A stretch of DNA of 64,000 nucleotides from the NCBI GenBank assembly GCA_048393055.1, contig DBFJJS010000008.1, positions 3,433 through 67,432 on the forward strand, written 5' to 3'. Shown here in pieces: positions 25,996 through 35,011 of this stretch. Both the position numbers and the translations under genes were made by a program. The notes beneath the pieces are model-generated. The model had not been told where the DNA came from. It saw only the letters and a program-made list of their open reading frames with translations, and did not search any database. The first letter of the stretch is position 1. Each line of letters begins with the position of its first letter. Origin of the DNA: Faeciplasma sp048393055 (GTDB taxonomy: Bacteria; Bacillota; Clostridia; Oscillospirales; Ruminococcaceae).

Positions 25996-27665
25996 TTTTT
26001 ATTGCCCCCCTTCGCAATGCTTTCAAGCTTTGGCATAAGGTTTTGCCAGAGCCGCCTTATTTTTTTGCCAAGCCAGCCCAAGAATGTCGAAATAAGCTTT
26101 TTAGGAATCTTTCCGCGCTTCTTGAGCATTCCGATTACAATCAATGCTATAATAACGATTATAACTATTACTGCAATGAGAGTAAAGTTGTCTCTGAGCA
26201 TCTCCTTGCGCTTCGATTCAAATGCCCTATCGTAATCCTCGTCCTGATATGCGAGCTTGAAATACTCGATTGCCTGGTCGTAGTCGTCTCTATTAAGATA
26301 AGCTCTGCCGAGGGCAATGTAAGCCATATTGTAGTTTCCGTCCCTCTTGATGACTTCTTCCCAGTAACCTACTGCCTCTTCATAGAGACCTCTGTTGAAC
26401 AGCTCGACCGCCTCATGGACGTATGCGCCGAACAGCGTCTCCTCAAAGACCGTTATATCGTTGGTTCTGCCGTCGAGAATGAAGATGTAATTGTCAAGAC
26501 ACTCGATAGCGTTAGGATTGTCAAATCCCCCGTTCTGCGCCTCTTGATCACTTCCGAAGATGAACAAAAGGTTGCACTCCCTGTCATACTGGAATACGCG
26601 TCCCGAGGTATAGTCGAGAATATTTATAAGTCCGTTTGTACCTATGGTTATGTCTGTAAGTCTGGTTACATAAGTAGTACCCGAATAAGTAACTTCCTCC
26701 TGATCGCCGAACGTCAGATCTGCCGCGTTGGTCGTCAGCTCAAGAATGTTTTCACCGGCGGGGTTAAGTTTTTTAACTGCGTCTGTCGAAATATTTGCAA
26801 CCTCTGTTACAGTATAGATAAAGCCCTCGTCATCAATGTCAAAGTTAGCGTACTCTACCGGAGTAGCTCTTGTAAGTGACGCCGCCTGAGATTCGGACGC
26901 AAATCTTCTCCAAATCTTATTTCTTATAACCTCTGCGGTAACCTCAACTCTGTTGGCGCCGTAAAATCCTATAAAGGAGCCGGAGGGTGAAAACATTATA
27001 GCTCCTTTGTTTACCGCGGGGCAAATTACGTAAACGTTTTTGGATGAGTCTACAAGCACCTTAGTGCAGTAAAATGATACTGAATCGTAAAGCTCGGTGT
27101 CAGGTCTTGTATACTCGGTGATGATTTTACCGTCAAAGCCTGCCTTTATGACCCTCTGGTTATCCCTGTCCGCGATATACATGATATCGTCCTCATCGAC
27201 AAATATACCATACGGAGACTTGAGACCGGTTACCTCTCTTGTCGCAGTGCTTCCGTCAGAAGCAGTGTACTCCTCGGTAAGGCTGCTGCCGGTGAACGTC
27301 TTGTAGCACGCGATAAGGTTGAAGTTTACGTCTGTTCTTATTATTCTGTTGTTTCCTGTGTCAACGATAAAGAATTCGTTGTTGGGCGAAAGGAAGAAAT
27401 CCTTTGCGTCACTGAGCGTTGCAGGCTCATCCTCGCTGATAAACAGCGGGCTTTCCGGGTCCGACAGCTGATCAAGCCCCATGTCTGCTCCGGTTATGGT
27501 ATCTCTTACGATATAACCATTCTGGGATGGAACAGCCTTTCCCCATGCGTCATAGCTGTACGATATGTACGGATCTTTGGCACAGACAGAAACGGTCATT
27601 ACCGACAGCACTGTCAGGGCCGCTAAAAGTACACAGAGCGCTTTTTTAATATGTATACTCGTCAC
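25992..27665 (-). CDS. Exported NHL-propeller/TPR protein with C-terminal membrane anchor
   Basis: A 557-residue protein: signal peptide (about 1-29), an NHL-type six-bladed propeller (about 75-405; strand-turn motifs such as FFIVDTGNNRIIR and IMYIADRDNQRVIK), two or three tetratricopeptide repeats (about 405-480, EAVELFNRGLYEEAVGYW and AYIALGRAYLNRDDYDQA), a membrane helix (about 495-517) and a basic cytoplasmic tail of about 40 residues. The layout suggests an extracellular sensor or assembly scaffold tied to the transporter. The start codon region is preceded by a weak site. It sits between the first permease pair and YIP1 with a 4-base overlap to the latter. Confidence 0.82.
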   Translation of the reverse strand: MTSIHIKKALCVLLAALTVLSVMTVSVCAKDPYISYSYDAWGKAVPSQNGYIVRDTITGADMGLDQLSDPESPLFISEDEPATLSDAKDFFLSPNNEFFIVDTGNNRIIRTDVNFNLIACYKTFTGSSLTEEYTASDGSTATREVTGLKSPYGIFVDEDDIMYIADRDNQRVIKAGFDGKIITEYTRPDTELYDSVSFYCTKVLVDSSKNVYVICPAVNKGAIMFSPSGSFIGFYGANRVEVTAEVIRNKIWRRFASESQAASLTRATPVEYANFDIDDEGFIYTVTEVANISTDAVKKLNPAGENILELTTNAADLTFGDQEEVTYSGTTYVTRLTDITIGTNGLINILDYTSGRVFQYDRECNLLFIFGSDQEAQNGGFDNPNAIECLDNYIFILDGRTNDITVFEETLFGAYVHEAVELFNRGLYEEAVGYWEEVIKRDGNYNMAYIALGRAYLNRDDYDQAIEYFKLAYQDEDYDRAFESKRKEMLRDNFTLIAVIVIIVIIALIVIGMLKKRGKIPKKLISTFLGWLGKKIRRLWQNLMPKLESIAKGGNKK

Positions 27666-27712
27666 CGCTTATCACCTTTATCCTTTTCTTAGTAATTCAT
27701 GTTGGTCGTGTG

Positions 27713-28672
27713 TTAATCCTTCATACCGGAGTTGGCCATCGTCTCCATAACATTACTCTGAGCGATAAGGAAGATGACGAGCGGAGGAATCATAAGCACT
27801 ACCGCCGACGCGTAAATAATGCCTTGACGAGCAATACCTGAGGCCGCAATCTGCGACATAATCGTAGGAAGCGTCTTAAGATTCTCCTGGTAAACAAGCG
27901 CGCCGCCCTGTACGTTCCATGCGCTCTGGAATACGAATATGATAAGCGTTGCAATAGCAGGCTTCTGGTTAGGTATTACTACCTGCCAACATGTTCTGAA
28001 TACTCCAGCACCGTCAACCTTTGCAGCGTCAATTATTGAGTCGTTGATGGTAGACATGCTCTGGCGCATAAGATACAGGCCCATAGGCGTCGCTACGCTG
28101 GGCAATATCAGTGCCCAATAGGTATTAATCATTCCCATTTTAGCCATAACTACGAACTGCATGATACCTGTAGCGGTAGAAGTGAACAAAAGGGATGTTA
28201 CGATAAGCTGGTTGAAGAACCTGTAGCCAGGGAAACGGCACTTTGAAAGGCAGTACGCGCAGCAGCAGCATACAAATACATGCATTATCGTAATTACGAC
28301 GGTGATGAATACCGAGTTGAATATGTATCTTGAGAACGGAACCCAGAGGTTGCCCGCAACCTTAAACAGATTTGAAAAGTTTTCTGTCGTAGGGCTGATA
28401 ACATAGAGTTTCGGCGGGAATACAAACAACTCACTTATCGGCTTGAATGACTGAATGATTGAATAGTAAAGCGGGAAGAGCATAAATATGCCCAAAAGCG
28501 CCAGCAGGATAAATATTGCGATATCTCCGCCAATAGAGCTGTTGATATGCTTGCCCTTCGACTTCTTAACGTGCACGGTATTAATATTTACCCTTTTTCT
28601 TCTCAGCCTCTTAAGCTTTTTTTCCTGTATGGCCGCCTGCTTTTCGGCGGTCAAACGTTTATCAGATGCCAT
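27713..28672 (-). CDS. Carbohydrate ABC transporter permease, MalG type (first pair)
   Basis: A 319-residue permease with a basic N-terminal tail of about 45 residues, six membrane helices and an EAA-like loop (INDSIIDAAKVDGAGVFRT). It is the partner of the MalF-type protein encoded 19 bases upstream. Both lie directly after the 999-residue binding protein. It ends 47 bases before the NHL/TPR gene. Confidence 0.9.
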   Translation of the reverse strand: MASDKRLTAEKQAAIQEKKLKRLRRKRVNINTVHVKKSKGKHINSSIGGDIAIFILLALLGIFMLFPLYYSIIQSFKPISELFVFPPKLYVISPTTENFSNLFKVAGNLWVPFSRYIFNSVFITVVITIMHVFVCCCCAYCLSKCRFPGYRFFNQLIVTSLLFTSTATGIMQFVVMAKMGMINTYWALILPSVATPMGLYLMRQSMSTINDSIIDAAKVDGAGVFRTCWQVVIPNQKPAIATLIIFVFQSAWNVQGGALVYQENLKTLPTIMSQIAASGIARQGIIYASAVVLMIPPLVIFLIAQSNVMETMANSGMKD

Positions 28673-28691
28673 TATATCTCCCCCTCCTTTA

Positions 28692-29639
28692 TCAATCAGT
28701 GTATCTGCTGAGCAGCTTACGTATCAGATGATTTGTAACAAGCATCGCTACGAACAGTACCATACATATCGCCGAGGCGTAGCCCATCTCATAACGAATC
28801 GAACCGTAGTCCTGAGCGTGATTCATAATCGTATGCACCGCGTAGTTTGTAGACGGAAGTCCGCAGAGTGTAGCTCCTACGCTTCCCACCGTAAACGCTC
28901 CCGAAATTGCAAGCACCGCAGCAAACAGAAGGGACGGTCCCATAGCTGGGATTGTGATAGTGAACAACTCCTGGAATCTGTTTTGTATTCCCTCGATGGC
29001 TCCCGCCTCGTAGAGGGAGTCATCGATATTCTGGAATCCGGCTCGCAGCGCCAGGAAGCCGGCGCCCATCGACGTCCATAACTGTACAATAATAACTATC
29101 GTCATCATATACGTCGTATCCGTCAGCCACTGCTTCGCCGTATTGATTATTCCCAAGTCCATCAACACCGAGTTCAGGTATCCGTAGGAGTCGCCCGAGA
29201 ACACAAGCTGCCAGATTACAAACGCAGACGGCGTCATTGACGGAGCGTAGAACACAAACGTAAAGAACACCTTGAAGAACGGGTTCATCTCATTGATAAG
29301 CCAAGCAAGTATAAAGCTTAACACATATGAGAACGGACCGGTGAATATTGCAAAGATAAGAGTATTTCTTATTGCAATTAAGAACACGTCGTCATTTACA
29401 AACAGCGAATAGAAATTCTGTAGTCCTATAAATCTCGGAAACTGTACAAGGTTAAAATTAGTAAGTCCGAGAGGGAAGGACATCACAACCGGCACGATTG
29501 TAAATATCGTGAACAGCACAAAGAACGGCAACATCATCAAGTAGCATGCCCAGTTTCTCTTCATCAGGTGCCATGTATATGCGCGCTTGCTTATGGTATT
29601 AATGGGCTTTGCTACAGCGACCTTTTCCTTTTTAGCCAT
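28692..29639 (-). CDS. Sugar ABC transporter permease, MalF/UgpA type (first pair)
   Basis: A 315-residue permease of six helices with an EAA-type loop (DDSLYEAGAIEGIQNRFQE). The second half carries the canonical ITIPAMGPSLLF turn. It starts 17 bases after the solute-binding protein gene and is followed by its MalG-type partner, making a standard SBP-permease-permease unit without an ATPase. Confidence 0.9.
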   Translation of the reverse strand: MAKKEKVAVAKPINTISKRAYTWHLMKRNWACYLMMLPFFVLFTIFTIVPVVMSFPLGLTNFNLVQFPRFIGLQNFYSLFVNDDVFLIAIRNTLIFAIFTGPFSYVLSFILAWLINEMNPFFKVFFTFVFYAPSMTPSAFVIWQLVFSGDSYGYLNSVLMDLGIINTAKQWLTDTTYMMTIVIIVQLWTSMGAGFLALRAGFQNIDDSLYEAGAIEGIQNRFQELFTITIPAMGPSLLFAAVLAISGAFTVGSVGATLCGLPSTNYAVHTIMNHAQDYGSIRYEMGYASAICMVLFVAMLVTNHLIRKLLSRYTD

Positions 29640-29656
29640 ATGCCTCGCTCCCCTCC

Positions 29657-32656
29657 TTAGTTATCGTCTTCTGTGGGAATCTCGATTCCGAGCTCCTCAT
29701 ACTTTCTTATGATCTCGTCGTTTGTATCCTTGTTGAACCACAGGAATGTATCCCTTGGGTTCTTGTTAAGGTTGACGGTCTCTCTGAAAGCGTTAGTTAT
29801 GTTACGTGTTACGATATAAGTTGCCGGAATAATGTCGATTTCAACCGTTGCGTTCATCTGCTCCAGTATCAAATCCGCCTCCGAGCGCGACCAGGCGAGC
29901 TGTCTTATAGCTTCCATGTTCGCTGTGTCGAAACGTCCCAGCGGACCTAGGAGTGCTTCGATAGAACGTCCGTACTCAGACTGGATTTCAGCCGATGTAA
30001 ACCACTTGAGCAGCTCCCAAGCATCAGCCCTCTGCTGCTCGTTAAGCTTGGTGAATACTATTCCGCCCGCCGACGATGATGTTACGGCATGATTTATACT
30101 GCCATCCTCATTTCTATAGCCAGGAACAAGGGCAAAGTCCCAAAGTCCCCTGATTTCGGGAGCAGCCATGTACAGCTGGTTGTAGAAGGTATATCCGGTT
30201 ATGATAATCGGATATTCGCCCGTTCGGAATCTTGAGAACGCGTCAAATGTCTGCTCAAAGCTATAGGTTGTATAGAACTTTGTCCATACCTCGAACGCAT
30301 CTACTGCCAAGGGATCCTCAAATATAGTAGCTGTTTTGGTTTCGTTATAGTAGTTAAGTCCGCGCTGCACCATAAACGTACCGAATACGTCGAACGAAAG
30401 ACCTACTCCCATATAGCTTCTCTGAAGAGTCGGCAGCATGTCGATAAGCTGATCCCAGTCCTCGGGAACTTCGGTAAATCCAAATGACCGCAATACGTCG
30501 GTTCGGTAGAACATCATCGGGAAGGTCTGAGATATCGGCAATCCGTAAACTCCGTCCTGATATGTATAAAGCGTCATAATGTTCGGAGCAAACCTCTCGA
30601 TTACTTCTTCGTAATCATCGTACTGAGAAAGGTCGACGATGCAGTCTCGCGCCGCAAGCTGGATAGGCAGGTCGCCTCCGATAAAGAGCGCGACATCTGG
30701 TCCCTTGCCGGCAAGCGTCGCCTCAAGTATACCTCCCTGTACAAGGTTTACTGAAACTTCAATTCCGGTTTCAGGTACAAAGTAGGAGTCTACGAGCTCC
30801 TTTACTATCTGCGCCTGATCGCGCCCTAATGATACCCATACGTTGAGAGCGTCCTCGTTCTCATCGGAAAGTATGTTATAGTCTGCAAAGAACGAGCCTA
30901 AGAATGCCTGGAAGTCATAAGAAAGAGACTTGAAAAAGTTCTCCTTTACGCTTGAAAATTCCTGTTCGGCAGAAACTATCTCAATGAGGTCTACCTCAAG
31001 GTACTGGCTGCGGTAGTCAGTCATCCACTGAGACAGAGAAGCGATATCGTCCTTGAGCTGTCCGAGCATAGACGGTATATCGTCCGGTCTGTCTATGCAC
31101 TTATCCAGAAGCTGAGCCATAGTCTCAAGAGAGACCGCTTCCGTACCTGTGGTTCCCGCCAATGTCTCGATTTCATCCTTTATATCGCGAAGCTGCTGAG
31201 CATATATCTCAAAGTCGGGAAGGATAGACGGGATCTGCTTATCTATCATATAGGTGTTATATTCGTCCGGAGTGGGCGATGTAATCTGAAGTATCTGCCT
31301 GTAATAGCTGTTGAGGTAGAATACCAGATCATCCAGACGGCGCATAATATCGCCTATCTCACCGGGAACTGCCTCCAAGCTTATCTCATGCTCACCAGCT
31401 TCAAGCCAAAAGTAAATTGTATTCCCGTTTTCATCCGTCGGAGTTACGCACTGCCAGTTCTCAGAGTAATGGAACTTTAAGGTTTCCGCCTCTGCGCAGG
31501 GAACCGCTCCGTCTATGTAAAGCCTTCTGTTGGAGTAAAGACCTCTCATCTGATTCTGTTTGCCGCGAACTCCTATCTTGACCCATCCGGCCTGGTCCAT
31601 AGTGAATTTCCACGTGATGGTCTGACCCGAGGTCTTCCAGTTTTCAAGACCTATGGTGTTGTAGTACATCTTAACCGGGTCGGAAGGAGACGTTATGTAT
31701 GTTGAGCGGTCGTATGTGGCATAAAGGGTTATGTCCGACTTATAATCGGCCGCTTCACCTTCAAGAAGAATATTGACGCCGGTCGTCTGCGACGCTACAG
31801 ACTCATCTGTAGTAACCGTGTCAAGCTCGGAAAGAGACTTGGGCTCTTCCTGATTATAAACCCTTATCTGAGCTATGGCAAACCTTGCCTTCTGAGACTC
31901 TATTCTCAAAACGTGCTCGCCCTCTGTGAAATAGAAGATCAGCGGATCGTTGAAGAGTCCGTCGGTGTCCTTAAAGGACGCGGTCTGCCATGTAAGGTAC
32001 TCGGTAAGAGTAGGTCTTATCTGGTTGCCGTGCTCGTCTGTTTTGAATGTCTTTTTACCGTTTTCGTCAATAACGGTAGAGTTCTCGTCGTCTACCCAGA
32101 CCTTGTTCAAAACAATTCTGCTTGCGGTAGCATAGGGAACCTCCCCGTCGATGCTGAAGGAAAGCTCAACGTCGTTGGCTACACTTGCCAAAACGTAGTA
32201 CGTCAACTCTACGTTATATATGCCGGCCTCGTCGATGGTTATCGGGAATTCGATATAACCGGTTTCGTTTGGCCACACGACCGCCTCGACGCCGTCGATA
32301 GTATCGATGTATGCGCCGGTATCCTCGCTGGCGAAACTGTAGTCCGCTCCGCTGACGATATACTCCCTATCCGGCCTCGGATCATTGACATGATTGTCAT
32401 AATAGGTGCTGTAAGTATTAGCACGGTTCAGCTCGTCAATGACCTGAGCAGAGGTTTCCACTATGTTATTGCCGGATTGGGAATCCTCGCCCTCAGAGTT
32501 ACCGGAATCCGTCGCTATGTCCATACCGGTGTCGGCAGGCGCATCGCTTTGGTTTTCCTCGGCGTAAACAGCGGTCAAGGTCGGCAGCAGTATCGCAATA
32601 GCCATAACAAACGACGCTACTCGCCTAAGAAGTTTGTTCTTCACTGTGTTATCCAC
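29657..32656 (-). CDS. Oversized solute-binding protein with N-terminal carbohydrate-binding-like modules
   Basis: A 999-residue exported protein. Signal peptide about 1-32 (TAVYAEE), with no lipobox cysteine. Two beta-sandwich modules are suggested at about 95-270 and 285-450 (VELTYYVLASVANDVELSF; FTMDQAGWVKIGVRG; EAGEHEISLEA), then a helical region (about 450-590) and a complete family 1-type ABC sugar-binding protein (about 605-990; ALNVWVSLGRDQAQIV, GKGPDVALFIGGDLP, YQDGVYGLPIS). Ordinary sugar-binding proteins are 400-550 residues and lipid-anchored in Gram-positives; this one has neither property, and no C-terminal anchor. It heads the SBP-permease unit. The ligand is unknown; the modules suggest an oligo- or polysaccharide. 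Confidence 0.82.
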   Translation of the reverse strand: MDNTVKNKLLRRVASFVMAIAILLPTLTAVYAEENQSDAPADTGMDIATDSGNSEGEDSQSGNNIVETSAQVIDELNRANTYSTYYDNHVNDPRPDREYIVSGADYSFASEDTGAYIDTIDGVEAVVWPNETGYIEFPITIDEAGIYNVELTYYVLASVANDVELSFSIDGEVPYATASRIVLNKVWVDDENSTVIDENGKKTFKTDEHGNQIRPTLTEYLTWQTASFKDTDGLFNDPLIFYFTEGEHVLRIESQKARFAIAQIRVYNQEEPKSLSELDTVTTDESVASQTTGVNILLEGEAADYKSDITLYATYDRSTYITSPSDPVKMYYNTIGLENWKTSGQTITWKFTMDQAGWVKIGVRGKQNQMRGLYSNRRLYIDGAVPCAEAETLKFHYSENWQCVTPTDENGNTIYFWLEAGEHEISLEAVPGEIGDIMRRLDDLVFYLNSYYRQILQITSPTPDEYNTYMIDKQIPSILPDFEIYAQQLRDIKDEIETLAGTTGTEAVSLETMAQLLDKCIDRPDDIPSMLGQLKDDIASLSQWMTDYRSQYLEVDLIEIVSAEQEFSSVKENFFKSLSYDFQAFLGSFFADYNILSDENEDALNVWVSLGRDQAQIVKELVDSYFVPETGIEVSVNLVQGGILEATLAGKGPDVALFIGGDLPIQLAARDCIVDLSQYDDYEEVIERFAPNIMTLYTYQDGVYGLPISQTFPMMFYRTDVLRSFGFTEVPEDWDQLIDMLPTLQRSYMGVGLSFDVFGTFMVQRGLNYYNETKTATIFEDPLAVDAFEVWTKFYTTYSFEQTFDAFSRFRTGEYPIIITGYTFYNQLYMAAPEIRGLWDFALVPGYRNEDGSINHAVTSSSAGGIVFTKLNEQQRADAWELLKWFTSAEIQSEYGRSIEALLGPLGRFDTANMEAIRQLAWSRSEADLILEQMNATVEIDIIPATYIVTRNITNAFRETVNLNKNPRDTFLWFNKDTNDEIIRKYEELGIEIPTEDDN

Positions 32657-32716
32657 CTTTCATCAAGTTTAGTTGCGATGTATGTCTCCACTTAAGGTTA
32701 ATAAAAATATTGGAAA

Positions 32717-33727
32717 TTACTCAGCCTTTCTGATATATATTCTCTCCTGCTCCTTATCAAGATCGGCCTTTACCCTTGATCCGCCCTTTATGCCAAGTGC
32801 ATCAAGATAATCCTTGGGCAGCTGAAGCCTGCCTGTTCTGTCCAAAACGACAAGCTCTTCGGATACATATCCATCCTCAGTCTCATCGGCGGCAGCCATA
32901 GCGTCCTCCGGAGCTTCGTATTCCTCTCCGAGCGCCTTGGATTCACGCATTATTTCAGCGTGCGTCTTCTTTATTATCTCGCTTGAGGTCCTGCCGTCGC
33001 GTATCGCTATTACGCGGTTTATCTTTTTTGCAAGCCTTAAGTCGTGAGTAACTATTACAATCGTTATGCCCTTGGTCTTGTTCAGGTTTTCAAATACTCC
33101 AAGTATCTGATCGGAAGTCTTTGTATCTACTGAGCCGGTCGGCTCGTCTGCAAGGAGGATGCTCGGGTCGTTGGCAAGCGATATCGCTATTGCGACACGC
33201 TGCTGCTCGCCTCCCGACATCTGATCAAGCCTTGAATTAATCCTGTGAGACAGTCCCACCGCGTCTAAAAGCTCCAGCGCCTTCTTGCGTCTCTCCTTCT
33301 GCCCCTGCAGAAGCATCGGCAGTTCTACGTTCTGCACGGCGGTAAGATAAGGAATTAAGTTCCTTGCGTTGTTCTGCCAAACAAACCCTACCATATTGCG
33401 CTTATAAAGCATGTAGTCCTCTTCGGTAAACTTAAGAAGATTCCTGCCATTCACGATAAGCGAACCGGCCGAAGGCTTATCAAGACCGCCAAGCATATTC
33501 AAAAGCGTCGATTTTCCAGAACCAGACGAACCCACTATCGCGACAAGCTCGCCCTTTTTAATTTGCAGATCAAGCCCCTGAAGCGCCACCACTTCAATCT
33601 GATCGGTCTTATATATCTTTACAAGATTTTCACATTCGATGGCATACTCAGAATTAAGAGCCTCAGGCACAAGTATTTCCTGCTGATGCTCAAGCTCTTT
33701 CCTTTTTTTCTTACTCAACGATCTCAC
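32717..33727 (-). CDS. MacB/LolD-type ABC ATPase with C-terminal SpoVT/AbrB-like domain
   Basis: A 336-residue ATPase. Walker A GSSGSGKST (66-74), Q-loop WQNN (117-120), signature SGGEQ (171-175), Walker B ILLADE (190-195), H-loop His228; the spacing and the ADEPTGSVD motif match the LolD/MacB group. After an acidic linker (260-292) the last 44 residues read as a swapped-hairpin AbrB/MazE/SpoVT domain (LDRTGRLQLPKDYLDALGIK, then GSRVKADLD). Such domains bind DNA or mediate dimerisation. A fusion to an ABC ATPase is unusual and may link transport to gene control. Its start overlaps the preceding ATPase gene by 17 bases. It precedes the solute-binding protein by 60 bases. Confidence 0.85.
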   Translation of the reverse strand: MRSLSKKKRKELEHQQEILVPEALNSEYAIECENLVKIYKTDQIEVVALQGLDLQIKKGELVAIVGSSGSGKSTLLNMLGGLDKPSAGSLIVNGRNLLKFTEEDYMLYKRNMVGFVWQNNARNLIPYLTAVQNVELPMLLQGQKERRKKALELLDAVGLSHRINSRLDQMSGGEQQRVAIAISLANDPSILLADEPTGSVDTKTSDQILGVFENLNKTKGITIVIVTHDLRLAKKINRVIAIRDGRTSSEIIKKTHAEIMRESKALGEEYEAPEDAMAAADETEDGYVSEELVVLDRTGRLQLPKDYLDALGIKGGSRVKADLDKEQERIYIRKAE

Positions 33728-34388
33728 CGTCCTCTAACGTATACACCCTGTCCGCAATCTCCAGAAGGCTGGGGTCATGTGTGGTCATTACTATGGTCAT
33801 ATGTTCTTCCATTACAAGCTGTTTGAACAGCTCTACAATGTGATGGCTGGTGGCTGAGTCGAGCTCTGCAGTCGGCTCGTCGGCAAAGATTATCCGAGGC
33901 TCATGCGCAAGCGCCCTCGCTATCGCAACACGCTGCTGCTCACCTCCCGAAAGCTCCCCAGGACGGTGGTGCATCCTCTTGGCAAGTCCTACTGCCTCAA
34001 GGCATTTCTGAACCCTTTCACTTCTTTTGTCGTACGGAAATTTTGAAAGCCTGAGCCCGAAATCCACATTCTCGTACGCCGTCATCGAGGACATAAGTGC
34101 GACCGACTGAAATACAAACGCCATTTTATACCGCCTGAGCTCGTCGCGCTTGAGGTCGCTGAGCTTTGTAATATCAGTCCCGTCAAAAAAAACTTCTCCG
34201 CTCGTCGGACGATCAAGAGCACCCAAAAGGTTGATAAGCGTAGTCTTGCCGGAGCCCGAACGACCCTTAAGTATTGTCAAAACACCTTCGTTTACAGTAA
34301 TATTTATGTCCTTAAGGGCGTGAATTACGCTTCCGTCGCCGATTTTAAAGTCTCTGCACAGACCGTGCGTCGCAAGAATCGTTTCCAT
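33711..34388 (-). CDS. MacB/LolD-type ABC transporter ATPase
   Basis: A 225-residue ATPase of the LolD/MacB/FtsE class: Walker A GRSGSGKTT, Q-loop FVFQS, signature LSGGEQQR, Walker B IIFADEPTAELD, and the H-loop in VMTTHD. I chose the ATG at 34388 because GGAGGAAC lies just before it; a longer frame upstream runs into the leader hairpin region and has no site. First gene of the large operon. It and the next gene could form the two ATP-binding halves for one FtsX-type permease, the nearest being at 14.1-16.9 kb. Confidence 0.9.
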   Translation of the reverse strand: METILATHGLCRDFKIGDGSVIHALKDINITVNEGVLTILKGRSGSGKTTLINLLGALDRPTSGEVFFDGTDITKLSDLKRDELRRYKMAFVFQSVALMSSMTAYENVDFGLRLSKFPYDKRSERVQKCLEAVGLAKRMHHRPGELSGGEQQRVAIARALAHEPRIIFADEPTAELDSATSHHIVELFKQLVMEEHMTIVMTTHDPSLLEIADRVYTLEDGEIVE

Positions 34389-34542
34389 AGTTCCTCCACA
34401 TTTTTGTTCCAAGCTAAATTTAACAAAAGCAAAGCGCTTCATACACAACATCTGCCGCCGAATCAAACAGCACATACAAGATACAATCCGTGATATGTGC
34501 AAGTTGCACAAAGCAGGCACAATACCCCCCATAAACAGGGAT

Positions 34543-34601
34543 AAGCAAATATTTTTTCGGACAATTTGCACAAATCGGATAGTCCCAAAAAATATTTGCT
34601 T
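34543..34601. promoter_or_regulatory. Long inverted repeat in the leader of the ATPase/SBP operon
   Basis: 34543-34557 is the exact reverse complement of 34587-34601 (15 bp). Beyond one mismatch four more pairs form, so the transcribed hairpin would be about 20 bp with a 19-base loop containing a TTTGCACAAA-like palindrome. It lies between the promoter and the first gene. No T-run follows, so it is not a simple terminator. Confidence 0.7.
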
Positions 34602-34654
34602 GCTTTAAAAAATATCAAGACTTTGATGCAGCGCAATCTTTTTTAAGCGTTTTT

Positions 34655-34683
34655 ATTATAGCAAAACTACGTCCTCATGTCAA
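34655..34683 (-). promoter_or_regulatory. Consensus sigma-A promoter of the ATPase/SBP operon
   Basis: Minus-strand TTGACA, 17-base spacer, TATAAT: both hexamers match consensus exactly. Transcription would start near 34648, leaving a leader of about 260 bases before the first start codon. Confidence 0.85.
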
Positions 34684-34920
34684 TATATATGACTGGATTT
34701 CTCTTTACGGCATATTTTTTATAGATTGTTTACAATCATAACGATTTCGGCGTGTTTTCAACAGCCCACTCAGCATACCCCACATAGCATTTTCAACAAA
34801 TTTGTGCATTTTGTATGTGATTTTGTTTGGATTAAAGTGTTTCAAATCTTTTATGTAAATATTCAGAGTAAATCTGTTTGCCCGTTTTGGCTATGTAAAT
34901 TATGCATATGAGCAGCTTTC

Positions 34921-34958
34921 GAAAAAAAATGCCCCACCCGTCTGCATCGGGTGGGGCA
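34921..34958 (-). terminator. Strong terminator of the surface protein gene
   Basis: Perfect 11 bp GC-rich stem (34930-34940 with 34948-34958), 7-base loop, followed on the minus strand by eight T residues. Confidence 0.95.
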
Positions 34959-35011
34959 ACTGATTTGTGATCTACCAATCAGTTAATTATCCTTCTTGTT
35001 TCAGGAGGAAA

